Source: Marinicella marina (GTDB taxonomy: Bacteria; Pseudomonadota; Gammaproteobacteria; Xanthomonadales; Marinicellaceae). Taken from it: a DNA stretch of 64,000 bases. This document shows, piece by piece, positions 47,443 to 56,538 of the stretch. The stretch is from contig NZ_JASJNC010000004.1 in the NCBI RefSeq assembly GCF_030065545.1, positions 283,645-347,644 of the forward strand, read 5' to 3'. The position numbers were made by a program, and so were the translations under genes. The notes under the pieces are model-generated. The model searched no databases. It worked only from the letters and a program-made list of their open reading frames with translations, and was not told the DNA's origin. Each line of letters starts with the position of its first letter. The stretch's first letter is position 1.

Positions 47443-47597
47443 CACGTTCACCTGTTTCATTTATTCTTATGATTAGCTTAAACCAAGTAGGTTGTTATTT
47501 CGATTAAAGGTATGACTATATCATATCAAGTGGATTGTCTTGGCCACTGCAGCCTGTTATCCTGAAACCTGAATCAGGCAAAACACATTCATTTAAC

Positions 47598-47849
47598 ATG
47601 GCAAAACCCAATAAAAAAGGCCCCACCGCGACTATCGATGTTTATTGTAGCCAATGTAAAACACAACTATTCAAATACCGCAAAGGTGGCAAAGGCGCAT
47701 TGGTTAAATGTTTTAAGGAGCGCATCAGCAAAGATTTCACTGAAACGCCGTGTACCTGCCCCGGCTGTGATCAATCTTTTGCTCGTGACACACTGGTCAG
47801 AGGCACGCCTGCCTATAAAATCATGGGTGGAAAAGTGTTTTTTAAATAA
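47598..47849 (+). CDS. Small zinc-binding-like protein of unknown function
   Basis: 83 aa from MAKPNKKGP. Cysteine pairs CSQCKTQLFKY (residue 17) and CTCPGCDQSF (53-58) suggest a treble-clef or ribbon. The N-terminus is basic. It begins with no clear ribosome site (a longer frame starts at 47535). Divergent from the AlkD-like gene. No family recognised. Confidence 0.62.
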   Translation: MAKPNKKGPTATIDVYCSQCKTQLFKYRKGGKGALVKCFKERISKDFTETPCTCPGCDQSFARDTLVRGTPAYKIMGGKVFFK

Positions 47850-48006
47850 ACTTAATTCATTATTCTGAACGTAATAAGCATGCTGTCTGCCGTTTGCCGT
47901 GGTTCCCTCAAATCATCCTAGTATTAACTTCAAATTCAAAAATATTTTTCTTCAAACTGCACCTTGAAGGTATATAATCATTGGTACTTAAAAACGGGGA
48001 TCTCAA

Positions 48007-50673
48007 ATGAAAAAGAAAAATTCATGGCCCAATCGTGCCGCCTTAAGTGGCGCCATATTGGGTGTATTAGGCTCTGCGCAAGCGGCCACAATCGATGTAG
48101 ATGGACCATGTAGTCTGATTGATGCCATCCAAGCGGCCAACACCGATGCGGCAGTTGGCAGTTGTACCGCCGGTTCTGGCGATGACATCATCAATGTGGT
48201 CACCACTGACTCTGGGATTAACATCACCACCCAATTCGGCCCATCCAGTTATGACTCGGGTTATGTCGGATTACCAGTGATCAGCTCAAACATCACCATT
48301 GAAGGCAACGGGCTGACCTTATCAGCCAATGGTGCCAGTGATGCATTTCGCATGTTAGAAGTTGATTCAGGTGGTGATTTGACCCTGCGTGATACCACCG
48401 TAACCGGTGTCGATAATGGCTCAGGTACCGGTAGTGGCTTGCTGAGTTACGGCGGCAGAGTTACTATTGAGAACAGCACCTTTGCTTTGAATAATGGTGC
48501 TGTCTTTATGGCCAACAGTTACGGCAATGTCATCAGTAACAGCATCATCCGCCACAACAGAAACAGCAGTGGTTTTGCTGCGGGCTTACAAGGGGTTTTC
48601 GCTGGCATTGACATATCAAACACCAGTATCGTTGATAACACCCATGATTACAGTGGTTTTATCCGTGGCGGTTTTTTAATAGCTGGTGGTGTGGGTTTAC
48701 TCCAATCCGATGTTTCAATCAGTGACAGTACCATCAGTGGCAACAGAAGCATCTATGGCGCTGGATTTTTTGTGGTTGATGATAACCCCATTCCATTACC
48801 ATCTAAAATCAATCGGTTTGATGACAGCCCCATGCGTGGCATCATCCTCAGTGATTTAACCTTAACCAACAGCACCATCACTGACAACACTTCGTATTTA
48901 GCAGCTGGTATTTTGGATGTCACTGATTATGGTACCATCACTTTACAAGGCACCATAGTTGCGGGTAACAACGGTTATACCAACAACGGTATTCCCAATA
49001 TATACTCAACAGGTGACAGCACTTTTAATCTCGGTAACTACAACATCATTGGTGATAATGGCTCAACTGGCTCTTTAAACATTACTTTAGGGGCCGGCGA
49101 CCAGTCTTTTGCCAACGACACCAAAGATAACCTGTATCCATTGACCCTCAGCCAAGGCCAGTTGATGCACCCATTGAAAGAAGGCTCTGTGGCCATCGAT
49201 GGCAATGACATCAGCTGTTTTGGCTCCATCAATGACCAAGAAGGCAAAGGCCGTGGCATTGACGGTGATGACAATGGTTCGTTTATCTGTGACATCGGTT
49301 CATTTGAGCACTCATTACCAATTATTGCTGACGGCTCACCTTGTACGTTTGATGATGCGGTGGCATCGGCTGAAAACGACACCAGCGTCAATGGTTGTCG
49401 CCCCGGTAATGGTCATGACATCATCCAGCTACCTGAAAGCAGCACAGTGACTTTTTCAAATTTCGTTGATAACTATGCCGCTGGAGTTTATTACGCATTC
49501 GGTAGCCCCGCCATCAATTCAGCGGTCACAATAGAAGCCAATGACAGTACTTTTGAGCGTGATGCAGCAGCAACAGAAGATTTTGATTTGTTGTTGGTGG
49601 CTGAGGGTGGTCAATTGAACTTGATTAATGCGAATGTCACCGGTGCTAATGGAGGATTAGGGGCTGTATCGAGCTGGTTTGGCGGCAACTTGAACATCAT
49701 TGATTCAAATGTTTCATATAACCAAAGTGCAGGCATATTTGATATTGCATCAATCAACTCATCTGTGGTTAATACCACCGTAGCTAACAACACGCCCATA
49801 GGGCCCTACAGTGCAGGCTATGCTTTCAGTCCGCTCAGCACCTTGCAAAGTGTCGGCTTTGAACTGAGCAACTCAACCATCAGCAGCAACATTGGTGGTA
49901 CGGGTGGCGGTGTTGATTTCAGGAATGTGACCTTGGCCAGCATGCAGAACTCAACCATATCTGGCAACACTTCAGTCTATGCGGGCGGTTTAATCATCAC
50001 ACCCAATTACAATAATTTTCAGGTAGCAGATATTGATAGTGCCACCATCACCAATAATGCAGGTGCATTTGTGGGAGGCATTTTGGGTAACGCATCCTCA
50101 GCCGAAGGTAACATTGAGCTTTCACACAGCATTGTCTCAGGTAACCAAGTCACTCCACCAGCACCACGGAATTTATCACCAAGCACCTTGAGTGCAGAAC
50201 AACACCCACTGCTGTCACAGAACTTGGTGGGTCAGGTGAACAACCCAACATTAGGTGGTCCAACAACACCCACTGAAATTGGATCAAACGGTTCTTATTT
50301 CGAAGTGGACAGTTTCAACATCATCGGCCAAAACGGCGATCCAGGCACATACAATGTCACACCGGGTTATTCTGACATCGTACCAGCCGGTGCCACCAGC
50401 ACGGTCATCTCCACTAATTTGGCAGATAACGGCGGTGATACCCTGACGCACCTGCCTGTTGATGATGGTGTTGCTGTTGATGGCGGTGCATCAAACTGTG
50501 AACTGATTGAAGACCAGAGGGGCTTTATCAGGCCGTGGGATGGTGATAATGATGGAGGTGACAACTGTGACATTGGTGCCGTTGAATTTGGTTCAATTTC
50601 ATCCAGTGACATCATTTTCAAAGATGGCTTTGATCCATTGATTATCATCCGGAGAACGCCAACTGATAATTAA
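48007..50673 (+). CDS. Secreted right-handed parallel beta-helix protein, internally duplicated
   Basis: 888 aa. A signal peptide (RAALSGAILGVLGSAQAA) opens it. The body shows beta-helix repeats (NSTITDNTSYLAAGIL, NSTISGNTSVYAGGLI) and choice-of-anchor-Q-like elements (CELIEDQRGFIRP, CDIGAVEF; also CDIGSFEH at the end of the first half). Two halves match each other: CSLIDAIQAANTDAAVGSC with CTFDDAVASAENDTSVNGC, each with a GDDII or GHDII start. The C-terminus IIFKDGFD plus 13 residues carries the motif shared with 51419-51964 and 54336-55667. It is probably surface-associated. Confidence 0.83.
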   Translation: MKKKNSWPNRAALSGAILGVLGSAQAATIDVDGPCSLIDAIQAANTDAAVGSCTAGSGDDIINVVTTDSGINITTQFGPSSYDSGYVGLPVISSNITIEGNGLTLSANGASDAFRMLEVDSGGDLTLRDTTVTGVDNGSGTGSGLLSYGGRVTIENSTFALNNGAVFMANSYGNVISNSIIRHNRNSSGFAAGLQGVFAGIDISNTSIVDNTHDYSGFIRGGFLIAGGVGLLQSDVSISDSTISGNRSIYGAGFFVVDDNPIPLPSKINRFDDSPMRGIILSDLTLTNSTITDNTSYLAAGILDVTDYGTITLQGTIVAGNNGYTNNGIPNIYSTGDSTFNLGNYNIIGDNGSTGSLNITLGAGDQSFANDTKDNLYPLTLSQGQLMHPLKEGSVAIDGNDISCFGSINDQEGKGRGIDGDDNGSFICDIGSFEHSLPIIADGSPCTFDDAVASAENDTSVNGCRPGNGHDIIQLPESSTVTFSNFVDNYAAGVYYAFGSPAINSAVTIEANDSTFERDAAATEDFDLLLVAEGGQLNLINANVTGANGGLGAVSSWFGGNLNIIDSNVSYNQSAGIFDIASINSSVVNTTVANNTPIGPYSAGYAFSPLSTLQSVGFELSNSTISSNIGGTGGGVDFRNVTLASMQNSTISGNTSVYAGGLIITPNYNNFQVADIDSATITNNAGAFVGGILGNASSAEGNIELSHSIVSGNQVTPPAPRNLSPSTLSAEQHPLLSQNLVGQVNNPTLGGPTTPTEIGSNGSYFEVDSFNIIGQNGDPGTYNVTPGYSDIVPAGATSTVISTNLADNGGDTLTHLPVDDGVAVDGGASNCELIEDQRGFIRPWDGDNDGGDNCDIGAVEFGSISSSDIIFKDGFDPLIIIRRTPTDN

Positions 50674-50719
50674 CTGTTAACACCAGTCGTTCACAGCGAT
50701 AATTGTTAACCAAAGAAAT

Positions 50720-50749
50720 AACCAGCAGGTAAAAATCTGCTGGTTTTTT
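50720..50749 (+). terminator. Rho-independent terminator
   Basis: AACCAGCAG / CTGCTGGTT with an 8-nt loop and a run of T (TTTTTTT). Confidence 0.88.
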
Positions 50750-50789
50750 TGACCTAGAAATATGGAATTGCATTAATTATAATCAAAAC

Positions 50790-51422
50790 TTATTGATCTG
50801 AAATTTCACCAAAGATTACAGCACAAGTAGAGTCTGGCTGGAACGCGCAACGCCCAGCAACCTCATCAAAAGGATCTTGATCGTGCAGCATGTTTAAATA
50901 GTATGATTTACCAGGCTCAATCACACAATAAGTATCAGTTGGATCATCTGGATAGGTAGAAACACGCACTTGTGGAAACTGAACAGGCACGAGCACCCGA
51001 TTACAAACCGCTGTTTCGGTGAAATCACCCGGACATTCACTGATCGATAAACTCACCCAAAAAGGAGAATTATAATTTGAAGGCGTTGGGTAAAACTGTA
51101 ATTTTCTTCTGAAATTCACTTGATCAGTAAACAGATCAGCAATTTCCACATGCTGATTGATAGTGAAGTTGGCTACTACGTTGGTGCTGGTACTTTCACC
51201 AAAAGGAAAACCATCATTGATCTCAGTGTAAGTCAATCTCAATGGAGGCTGACTGATTAGAGGTGGTGATGGCACCGTTGCACAGTCGACAGATGTCTGC
51301 GTTACATTTGAGAGAACTACTTGCTCCGATTGTAAATTAAAAACCAAGCTACTCTCATCGGAAAAGTCGTAATTCAAATCAGTCATAAAGGTCATTAAAA
51401 CAACAATATAATCCAACATCAT
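50790..51422 (-). CDS. Unrecognised protein translationally coupled to the exported protein upstream
   Basis: 210 aa. ATG at 51422 overlaps the TGA of the upstream gene (ATGA). The ribosome site AAAGGAGGG is the codon block that encodes the KGG of the upstream protein's C-terminal motif. The N-terminus MMLDYIVVLMTFMTDLNYD is only weakly hydrophobic and is not a clean signal peptide. Four to six cysteines (SECPGD, CNRV, CVIEPG, GRCAF, TCAVIF) suggest an exported disulfide-rich domain. No family recognised. The end AVIFGEISDQ is faintly like the I-F-x-x-G-F ending. Confidence 0.65.
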   Translation of the reverse strand: MMLDYIVVLMTFMTDLNYDFSDESSLVFNLQSEQVVLSNVTQTSVDCATVPSPPLISQPPLRLTYTEINDGFPFGESTSTNVVANFTINQHVEIADLFTDQVNFRRKLQFYPTPSNYNSPFWVSLSISECPGDFTETAVCNRVLVPVQFPQVRVSTYPDDPTDTYCVIEPGKSYYLNMLHDQDPFDEVAGRCAFQPDSTCAVIFGEISDQ

Positions 51423-51964
51423 TCAAACCCTCCTTTAAAAATAAGCTCTGCCAATTCAGCACCTTCACAAATGATGTCATGATTGGAAGTCTCAGTTATT
51501 AAATGCACCTCGTTACCCACTTTTTTCACTTCGTGAGGAAAAGTAACATCTAATTGAAAAACTGTCATACCGACATACAAAAAAGGAGCATCTGTATTGA
51601 TGTCCTCGCCTGAGAGTGTGGTACAAACGCCCAAATTAACACCGTCAGAAAAATCAATAAAGTTTGTTCCAAATGTAACCATCATTTGTTTTGAAACTGG
51701 ATATTTGTAACGGTCAATGACCAGATAGTGATCATTACTGCATGTGGCTGTGCCATCTACTATTAAGTCTACCACCGAAGTATCAATCACATCAAAATCA
51801 AACTGACATTGGGTGGTTGAATAGGTAAAAGGTAAAACCAGAGGCAGTTCACGTGATGCACCTTCTGATTCGTTGATTTCAATGTTCCATTGTGCAATTG
51901 ACTGTTGACTCATGGCGATCAACAGCGCCATGCAAATTTTTTTTACTGGGTGATACATTTTCAT
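51419..51964 (-). CDS. Exported protein ending in the IFKGGFE motif
   Basis: 181 aa. Excellent site AGGAGGACCAG before the ATG. The signal peptide is MKMYHPVKKICMALLIAMSQQSIAQ. The mature part has four cysteines and beta-rich character. It ends AELIFKGGFE, the C-terminal motif found in two other exported proteins nearby. It is first in a two-gene operon with the coupled gene downstream. No functional family recognised. Confidence 0.72.
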   Translation of the reverse strand: MKMYHPVKKICMALLIAMSQQSIAQWNIEINESEGASRELPLVLPFTYSTTQCQFDFDVIDTSVVDLIVDGTATCSNDHYLVIDRYKYPVSKQMMVTFGTNFIDFSDGVNLGVCTTLSGEDINTDAPFLYVGMTVFQLDVTFPHEVKKVGNEVHLITETSNHDIICEGAELAELIFKGGFE

Positions 51965-52160
51965 CTGGTCCTCCTTCCAGCTTATTTTAGTACATTAAGT
52001 TAGACTATACAGATGATACTATTTTAAATCACAATACTTCACTCTTTAAGATCAAAAATTATTCCTTTTGTTAAGACTTGAATTCATCCTACTTATCCAC
52101 TGACACTGGTATAATCATTCCTATAAAATAACACACACAAAATTGCTTACAGGGCAAGCC

Positions 52161-53051
52161 ATGAATAAAAAAAAACCATTAGAAATCAGAGACAAAACCA
52201 TCTTTGATGGCATCATCGTCAAATACATTTTAAAGTTTATTTTTAAAATTTGGTTCAAACTCACGGGTTGGAAAGCCATCGAATCAGGTCACCAAGGTGC
52301 GGGTATAACCATCGCAGCACCACACACTTCTAACTGGGACGTTGTTTACGCCATGGGTGCAGCCATTTTATTGGACATCAAAATCTACTTTTCCATCAAG
52401 GAAAGCTGGTGTCGCATTCCGGTGATTGGGCGGTTGATGATGTGGATGGGCGCCATCCCCATCACCAGAAAAGCCGGAAGCCAAGGACAGATTGGTAAAA
52501 TCACACGATTTGTTGATAAGCACAAACAAGATCGCATCTTTTTCTTATTCACTGCTGAGGGCACCCGCGGTAAAGTAGAAAAATGGAAAACTGGTTTTTA
52601 CCATTTGGCCGAGGGCACAGATTTACCTATCTTTTTGGCCAAAGTGGACTTTCGCACCAAAGAATCTGGTGTATTCCACACTTACCACCTGACCGGTAAC
52701 AAAGAAGACGACATCCGCTCAATCCAAGAATCCTACAAAAAAGTCCGCGCCAAATTCCCAGAATTACAATACCCTGAATACACCGGCCCCATGCCTGAGT
52801 TATCAGACATGGAAGCGCGGATATTGAGGACCGTTTATTCAGCCAAGGGCGTGGCCACACGGCTGGAGATTGCAGCCAAACTCAAAGCCCAACAACTTTC
52901 AACAGCCATGCTCGAATTTCTGGTAGAAAAAGGTGTACTTGAGAAAACCGGCAGCGACAATGCAGAACCTGAATACAAACTGACATTCGCTGGTAAAGGT
53001 TGCTTGTTACATCTCTATCCGGCTTTGAATCAAGAACCAGCTGCGAGTTAA
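52161..53051 (+). CDS. PlsC-like acyltransferase fused to a C-terminal winged-helix-like domain
   Basis: 296 aa from MNKKKPLEIRDKT; AGGGCAAGCC precedes the ATG. The acyltransferase part has the catalytic HTSNWD motif (H near residue 55) and the FTAEGTRGK motif (about 131), as in 1-acyl-glycerol-3-phosphate acyltransferases that make phosphatidic acid at the inner membrane. Residues about 213-296 (LSDMEARILRTVYSAKGVATRLEIAAKL, LVEKGVLEKTGS, YKLTFAGKGCLL) look like a winged helix, which is unusual on this enzyme. Single gene, divergent from 51419-51964. Confidence 0.82.
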   Translation: MNKKKPLEIRDKTIFDGIIVKYILKFIFKIWFKLTGWKAIESGHQGAGITIAAPHTSNWDVVYAMGAAILLDIKIYFSIKESWCRIPVIGRLMMWMGAIPITRKAGSQGQIGKITRFVDKHKQDRIFFLFTAEGTRGKVEKWKTGFYHLAEGTDLPIFLAKVDFRTKESGVFHTYHLTGNKEDDIRSIQESYKKVRAKFPELQYPEYTGPMPELSDMEARILRTVYSAKGVATRLEIAAKLKAQQLSTAMLEFLVEKGVLEKTGSDNAEPEYKLTFAGKGCLLHLYPALNQEPAAS

Positions 53052-53084
53052 TTATTTAAGTATTAGCATGAAATCGCAGCGCGC

Positions 53085-54251
53085 TCATTGGGTATGTTTG
53101 AAGGCATCCAAAAACCCATGCTCAGAGATGCCCTCAAAACACATTTCTGGATTCAGTAAATGAGCTGTATCGGGATTAACCCTGAGTTCGTTTTCATAAA
53201 TCAAACTGGCATGGTGTTTTAACGCAGCCCACTCACCGGCTTCAATACCCACATCTAATGCAACAAGAAACAGCTGATAACTGCCATCGATAAGCTGCGG
53301 TATATCTATTTTTTTTGTCAAGCAGCCACGAGTATCTTTAAGCTTGTCTTGTTTATTTTGTACTGCTTTGGCTAGTGCTGACGCCCCTTGTGCCAAATGA
53401 ACTTTCTCAGCCACTGCCAAAGCTATCATCTGACTGAGGTAACTGTCACCAGTTTCATAAAATATTTTGGCAGCATCTAAGCACTGGGCTTTTAACTCTT
53501 TGTATTGCTCACATGCTTGCAAAAAAGGCCTGATAGAAGGTAAGGGTCGCTGCCATGACAAAGACAATTTAGCCACCACCGACAAGTAATCCGCTAAATT
53601 GTCTCGCATATACTGGTTCTCCGCTTTTGTTGGTTTAGCTGTACCAAAGAAATAATCAATATAATCATTGAGAAAGTATTCAATGCCTTCCTCAGAATGC
53701 GGATTCCTCAGCATATAATTCTCCAGTTCTTGATGTAGTTTTTTGGAATCGTAAGTCGAAAACTGAACAGAATTGGCTTTGGCCATTTGATTAATAAGAT
53801 AAAACACATCTGCTTCATTGCCATCATTCATGGCATATTGTAATGGCGCCAAATATACCACAGCATCATCAGGGTATAGCGCCATTTGTTTGGCCATGAT
53901 TTTATCAGCATCACAATCTAAACTGCCTTTTTCACGGCTACATACCTCCAACAAGTATTTGAGTGTGGTCAGCGAAGGATTAGACAATTGAGCCAATTTT
54001 TCTGATGTCTTATACATTAATTTGAGCGTTTTCTTGTCATGAATGAGGGCATCGTAATTATAGTCCCAGTAGGTGAGCCCAACCGCCTGTAGTTCCGGAT
54101 CACTTTTATTCATTAGCTCCAGATAAAACTGATCCTCATTTGCTACATATGTGAATGCTAATTCGGGTGGCTCCCAATCATCTTGAGCTGACGCATTGAA
54201 GCAAAACAATATTAATAATACGACAGCTACCTTGGAATGAAACATTGGCAT
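53085..54251 (-). CDS. Exported helical-repeat protein of unknown function
   Basis: 388 aa. Signal peptide MFHSKVAVVLLILFCFNASAQ. The mature part is helix-rich with irregular TPR- or Sel1-like periodicity and cysteine pairs (EVCSREKGSLDCDADK, ACEQYKELKAQCLDA). GGAGATTTAAGATC precedes the start. Convergent with the acyltransferase gene. No specific family recognised. Confidence 0.68.
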   Translation of the reverse strand: MPMFHSKVAVVLLILFCFNASAQDDWEPPELAFTYVANEDQFYLELMNKSDPELQAVGLTYWDYNYDALIHDKKTLKLMYKTSEKLAQLSNPSLTTLKYLLEVCSREKGSLDCDADKIMAKQMALYPDDAVVYLAPLQYAMNDGNEADVFYLINQMAKANSVQFSTYDSKKLHQELENYMLRNPHSEEGIEYFLNDYIDYFFGTAKPTKAENQYMRDNLADYLSVVAKLSLSWQRPLPSIRPFLQACEQYKELKAQCLDAAKIFYETGDSYLSQMIALAVAEKVHLAQGASALAKAVQNKQDKLKDTRGCLTKKIDIPQLIDGSYQLFLVALDVGIEAGEWAALKHHASLIYENELRVNPDTAHLLNPEMCFEGISEHGFLDAFKHTQ

Positions 54252-54335
54252 GATCTTAAATCTCCTTATTTATTTTTCATCTTATGAATTTAAAAGAATA
54301 ATACACCCCTGTCTGATTTTGAATTAAAAAAGTGA

Positions 54336-55667
54336 TTAATTGATATCAAAACCATCAGAAAAAATCATGTCACTGTCGTTAAGCAGCACGGTCAATGTCG
54401 CATTCACCTCATCTGCGCCAGTATTACTCCATCTGATCTTTTGTGAGCTGGAAGGGTCTAATCTGGGTGAAATCAATCTAAGAACCTGAGTATCAGCAGC
54501 TGTGGCTGGTAGGATTATGTTTACTTCGCTTGCTGGGGCTAAGGTAGATAGATCTCCAGCACATCCTTGCTCAGTACATACCTGAATTTGATAAGGACTA
54601 TAAGCTGCCCCGGTATTCTCAATAGTTACAGTAATCTGATTTGAGTTGAGCCTGCTGGCAGCTGTAGCTGTGAATTTATACCCCATCATTTGTGAGGCAT
54701 TTAGCAGTGAATTGGCACTGATGTTATCGTTGGTGAAGGCGGGTGAGCCGAGCATGTAATTCAAGCCGATGCGAATGGCTTGATCATTTAATGACTCACC
54801 ATTGCCACAGTCGAATGGCGCCTGTGCCCACGTGCCCGTACTGTTGCAGCCAGTCCAATAGGCCTCACCGCCCCAACCGTGTTGTCTGTGCAACAAAAGC
54901 TGTGCTGCTGGTGTGGGGTCTTGTCGCCAATTGTTCACACTGTTGTGGTCGTTGATGAGTAAACTGTCATCAAAAAAACCAAAGCGCCAATCATCTAATG
55001 ATTCATCACCTTGGCTGAAAAAACCATGTGCCTGTGCTGCATCCAAAGACAGCGAAGTTTGTATGTCAGCTGAAGTGGCACCAAAACCAGTGATGTAATG
55101 AGTGATCATGGTTTTTTGCAATTCATATGATGGGAAATTAGCTGATGTATATGCGGCACCATCCAAGTGGTGTTCACCCCACAAGCCAGCCAGACCCATT
55201 TGCACATAGGCGATGCGTTGATCATTGCTGTATCGCAATGCAAATCCATCAATAAATTTCAAGACACAGGCCTGAACCGAGGCATCACTCCATTCTGGGT
55301 TATCGAATAGGGATCCCTCATAAAAGAAGTCATTAACAATCATATCAGCTGGCGCATAACTCTCTTGCCCATAACCAGGCCCAAACAGAATGGGACGCAA
55401 GATAGCCTGATGCCCACGCGCATCAACTCGAGTTAAAAATTCATCAACCACAGTCCAATCAAAATCGCCGGAACATAAGGGCAGCACTTCACTCATACCA
55501 ATAAAATCCCACTCCATGGCCAACACCGCTTGGTTTTGAGTCGTTTCCCAAGCCACCCCTCCAGTGAATGGGTTGATGTAACCATGATCCTCAAACGTCA
55601 GCACACCATCACCAGCTTTTAACGCAATGGTTGTAATTAACAAAAAAATCATTAAGGCCTGTTTCAT
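54336..55667 (-). CDS. Exported DUF4832-like protein with IFSDGFDIN tail
   Basis: 443 aa from MKQALMIFLL (ATG at 55667); the signal peptide ends near ALKA. Central part resembles DUF4832/glycosidase-like barrels: LAMEWDFIGMSEVLP, AILRPILFGPGYG, AYVQMGLAGLWGEHHL, QHGWGGEAYWTGC. A C-terminal beta-sandwich (TVTIENTGAAYSPYQIQVC) follows and the protein ends MIFSDGFDIN. Possible secreted glycan-binding or glycoside-hydrolase-like role; no catalytic residue is assigned. Confidence 0.78.
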   Translation of the reverse strand: MKQALMIFLLITTIALKAGDGVLTFEDHGYINPFTGGVAWETTQNQAVLAMEWDFIGMSEVLPLCSGDFDWTVVDEFLTRVDARGHQAILRPILFGPGYGQESYAPADMIVNDFFYEGSLFDNPEWSDASVQACVLKFIDGFALRYSNDQRIAYVQMGLAGLWGEHHLDGAAYTSANFPSYELQKTMITHYITGFGATSADIQTSLSLDAAQAHGFFSQGDESLDDWRFGFFDDSLLINDHNSVNNWRQDPTPAAQLLLHRQHGWGGEAYWTGCNSTGTWAQAPFDCGNGESLNDQAIRIGLNYMLGSPAFTNDNISANSLLNASQMMGYKFTATAASRLNSNQITVTIENTGAAYSPYQIQVCTEQGCAGDLSTLAPASEVNIILPATAADTQVLRLISPRLDPSSSQKIRWSNTGADEVNATLTVLLNDSDMIFSDGFDIN

Positions 55668-55746
55668 ACGTGCGTAGTATTGGTATCTAAGAACAATCAA
55701 AGCTTAGCATGAAGCTGCCATGAAATCATTGGCCTGCCTCACAACT

Positions 55747-56538
55747 TCATTGCTCCAAATCAAATTCATCGGCATCCAGAAAGGCTGGAAAATCACGCTT
55801 GAACTGCTCCAGTGCAGAAAAATCCAACTCACTACGGATCACTGCTTGGCTGTCATCCTCAGCACTGACCAAAGGTTCACCGACATAATCAAGCACACAG
55901 CTGCCGCCTGAATGTGCCACACCCAAACCATCTTCACCGACGCGATTAACGCCCACCACATACACTTGATTTTCCATCGCACGGGCTTTAAGTAAAATGT
56001 CCCAGACATGGCGCCTGGCCGCTGGCCAGTTGGCCACATTGACCATCAAATCATAATCCTGACGGTTCCTCGACCACACCGGAAAACGCAAGTCATAACA
56101 CACCTGCGGAAGAATCCGTATACCCTTGATTTCAAATACTTTTCGCATCCTGCCCTGAACCACATAATCACCCTCATTACCGAGCCTGAACAAATGCCTT
56201 TTGTCATAGTAGGCCACCGAACCATCCGGTGAAACCCAGTAAAAACGGTTGGCTTTTTTATCACCTTGGCGCACGAAAACCGTACCGGCAACCACACAGC
56301 GATGCTGTTTGGCCTGCGCTTGCATCCAGCTCAAATCGGCACCACCATCTTGCGCCTCACTGACGCTGACATCCTGTAAACAGAAACCAGTCGAAAAAGT
56401 CTCAGGCAACAATAACAAATCAACCGCTCCATGGGTTGAAAGATGATCGTTGACTAAAGCCTCAAGTGCAGTGAAATTTGCCGGCTTATCCAGCCACTTG
56501 ATGTCGTATTGGACAGCAGCTATATTCAGAGTTGACAC
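55747..56538 (-). CDS. yafV: Omega-amidase (YafV-like, nitrilase family)
   Basis: 263 aa. The nitrilase catalytic triad is present: Glu in LLLPETFSTGF (E46), Lys in YYDKRHLF (about 113), Cys in QVCYDLRFPVW (about 146). YafV hydrolyses alpha-ketoglutaramate and similar amides. Its start overlaps the end of the aminotransferase gene by 13 nt. In the methionine salvage pathway, a glutamine-dependent transaminase makes alpha-ketoglutaramate and an omega-amidase removes it, so the pair is a functional unit. Confidence 0.93.
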   Translation of the reverse strand: MSTLNIAAVQYDIKWLDKPANFTALEALVNDHLSTHGAVDLLLLPETFSTGFCLQDVSVSEAQDGGADLSWMQAQAKQHRCVVAGTVFVRQGDKKANRFYWVSPDGSVAYYDKRHLFRLGNEGDYVVQGRMRKVFEIKGIRILPQVCYDLRFPVWSRNRQDYDLMVNVANWPAARRHVWDILLKARAMENQVYVVGVNRVGEDGLGVAHSGGSCVLDYVGEPLVSAEDDSQAVIRSELDFSALEQFKRDFPAFLDADEFDLEQ

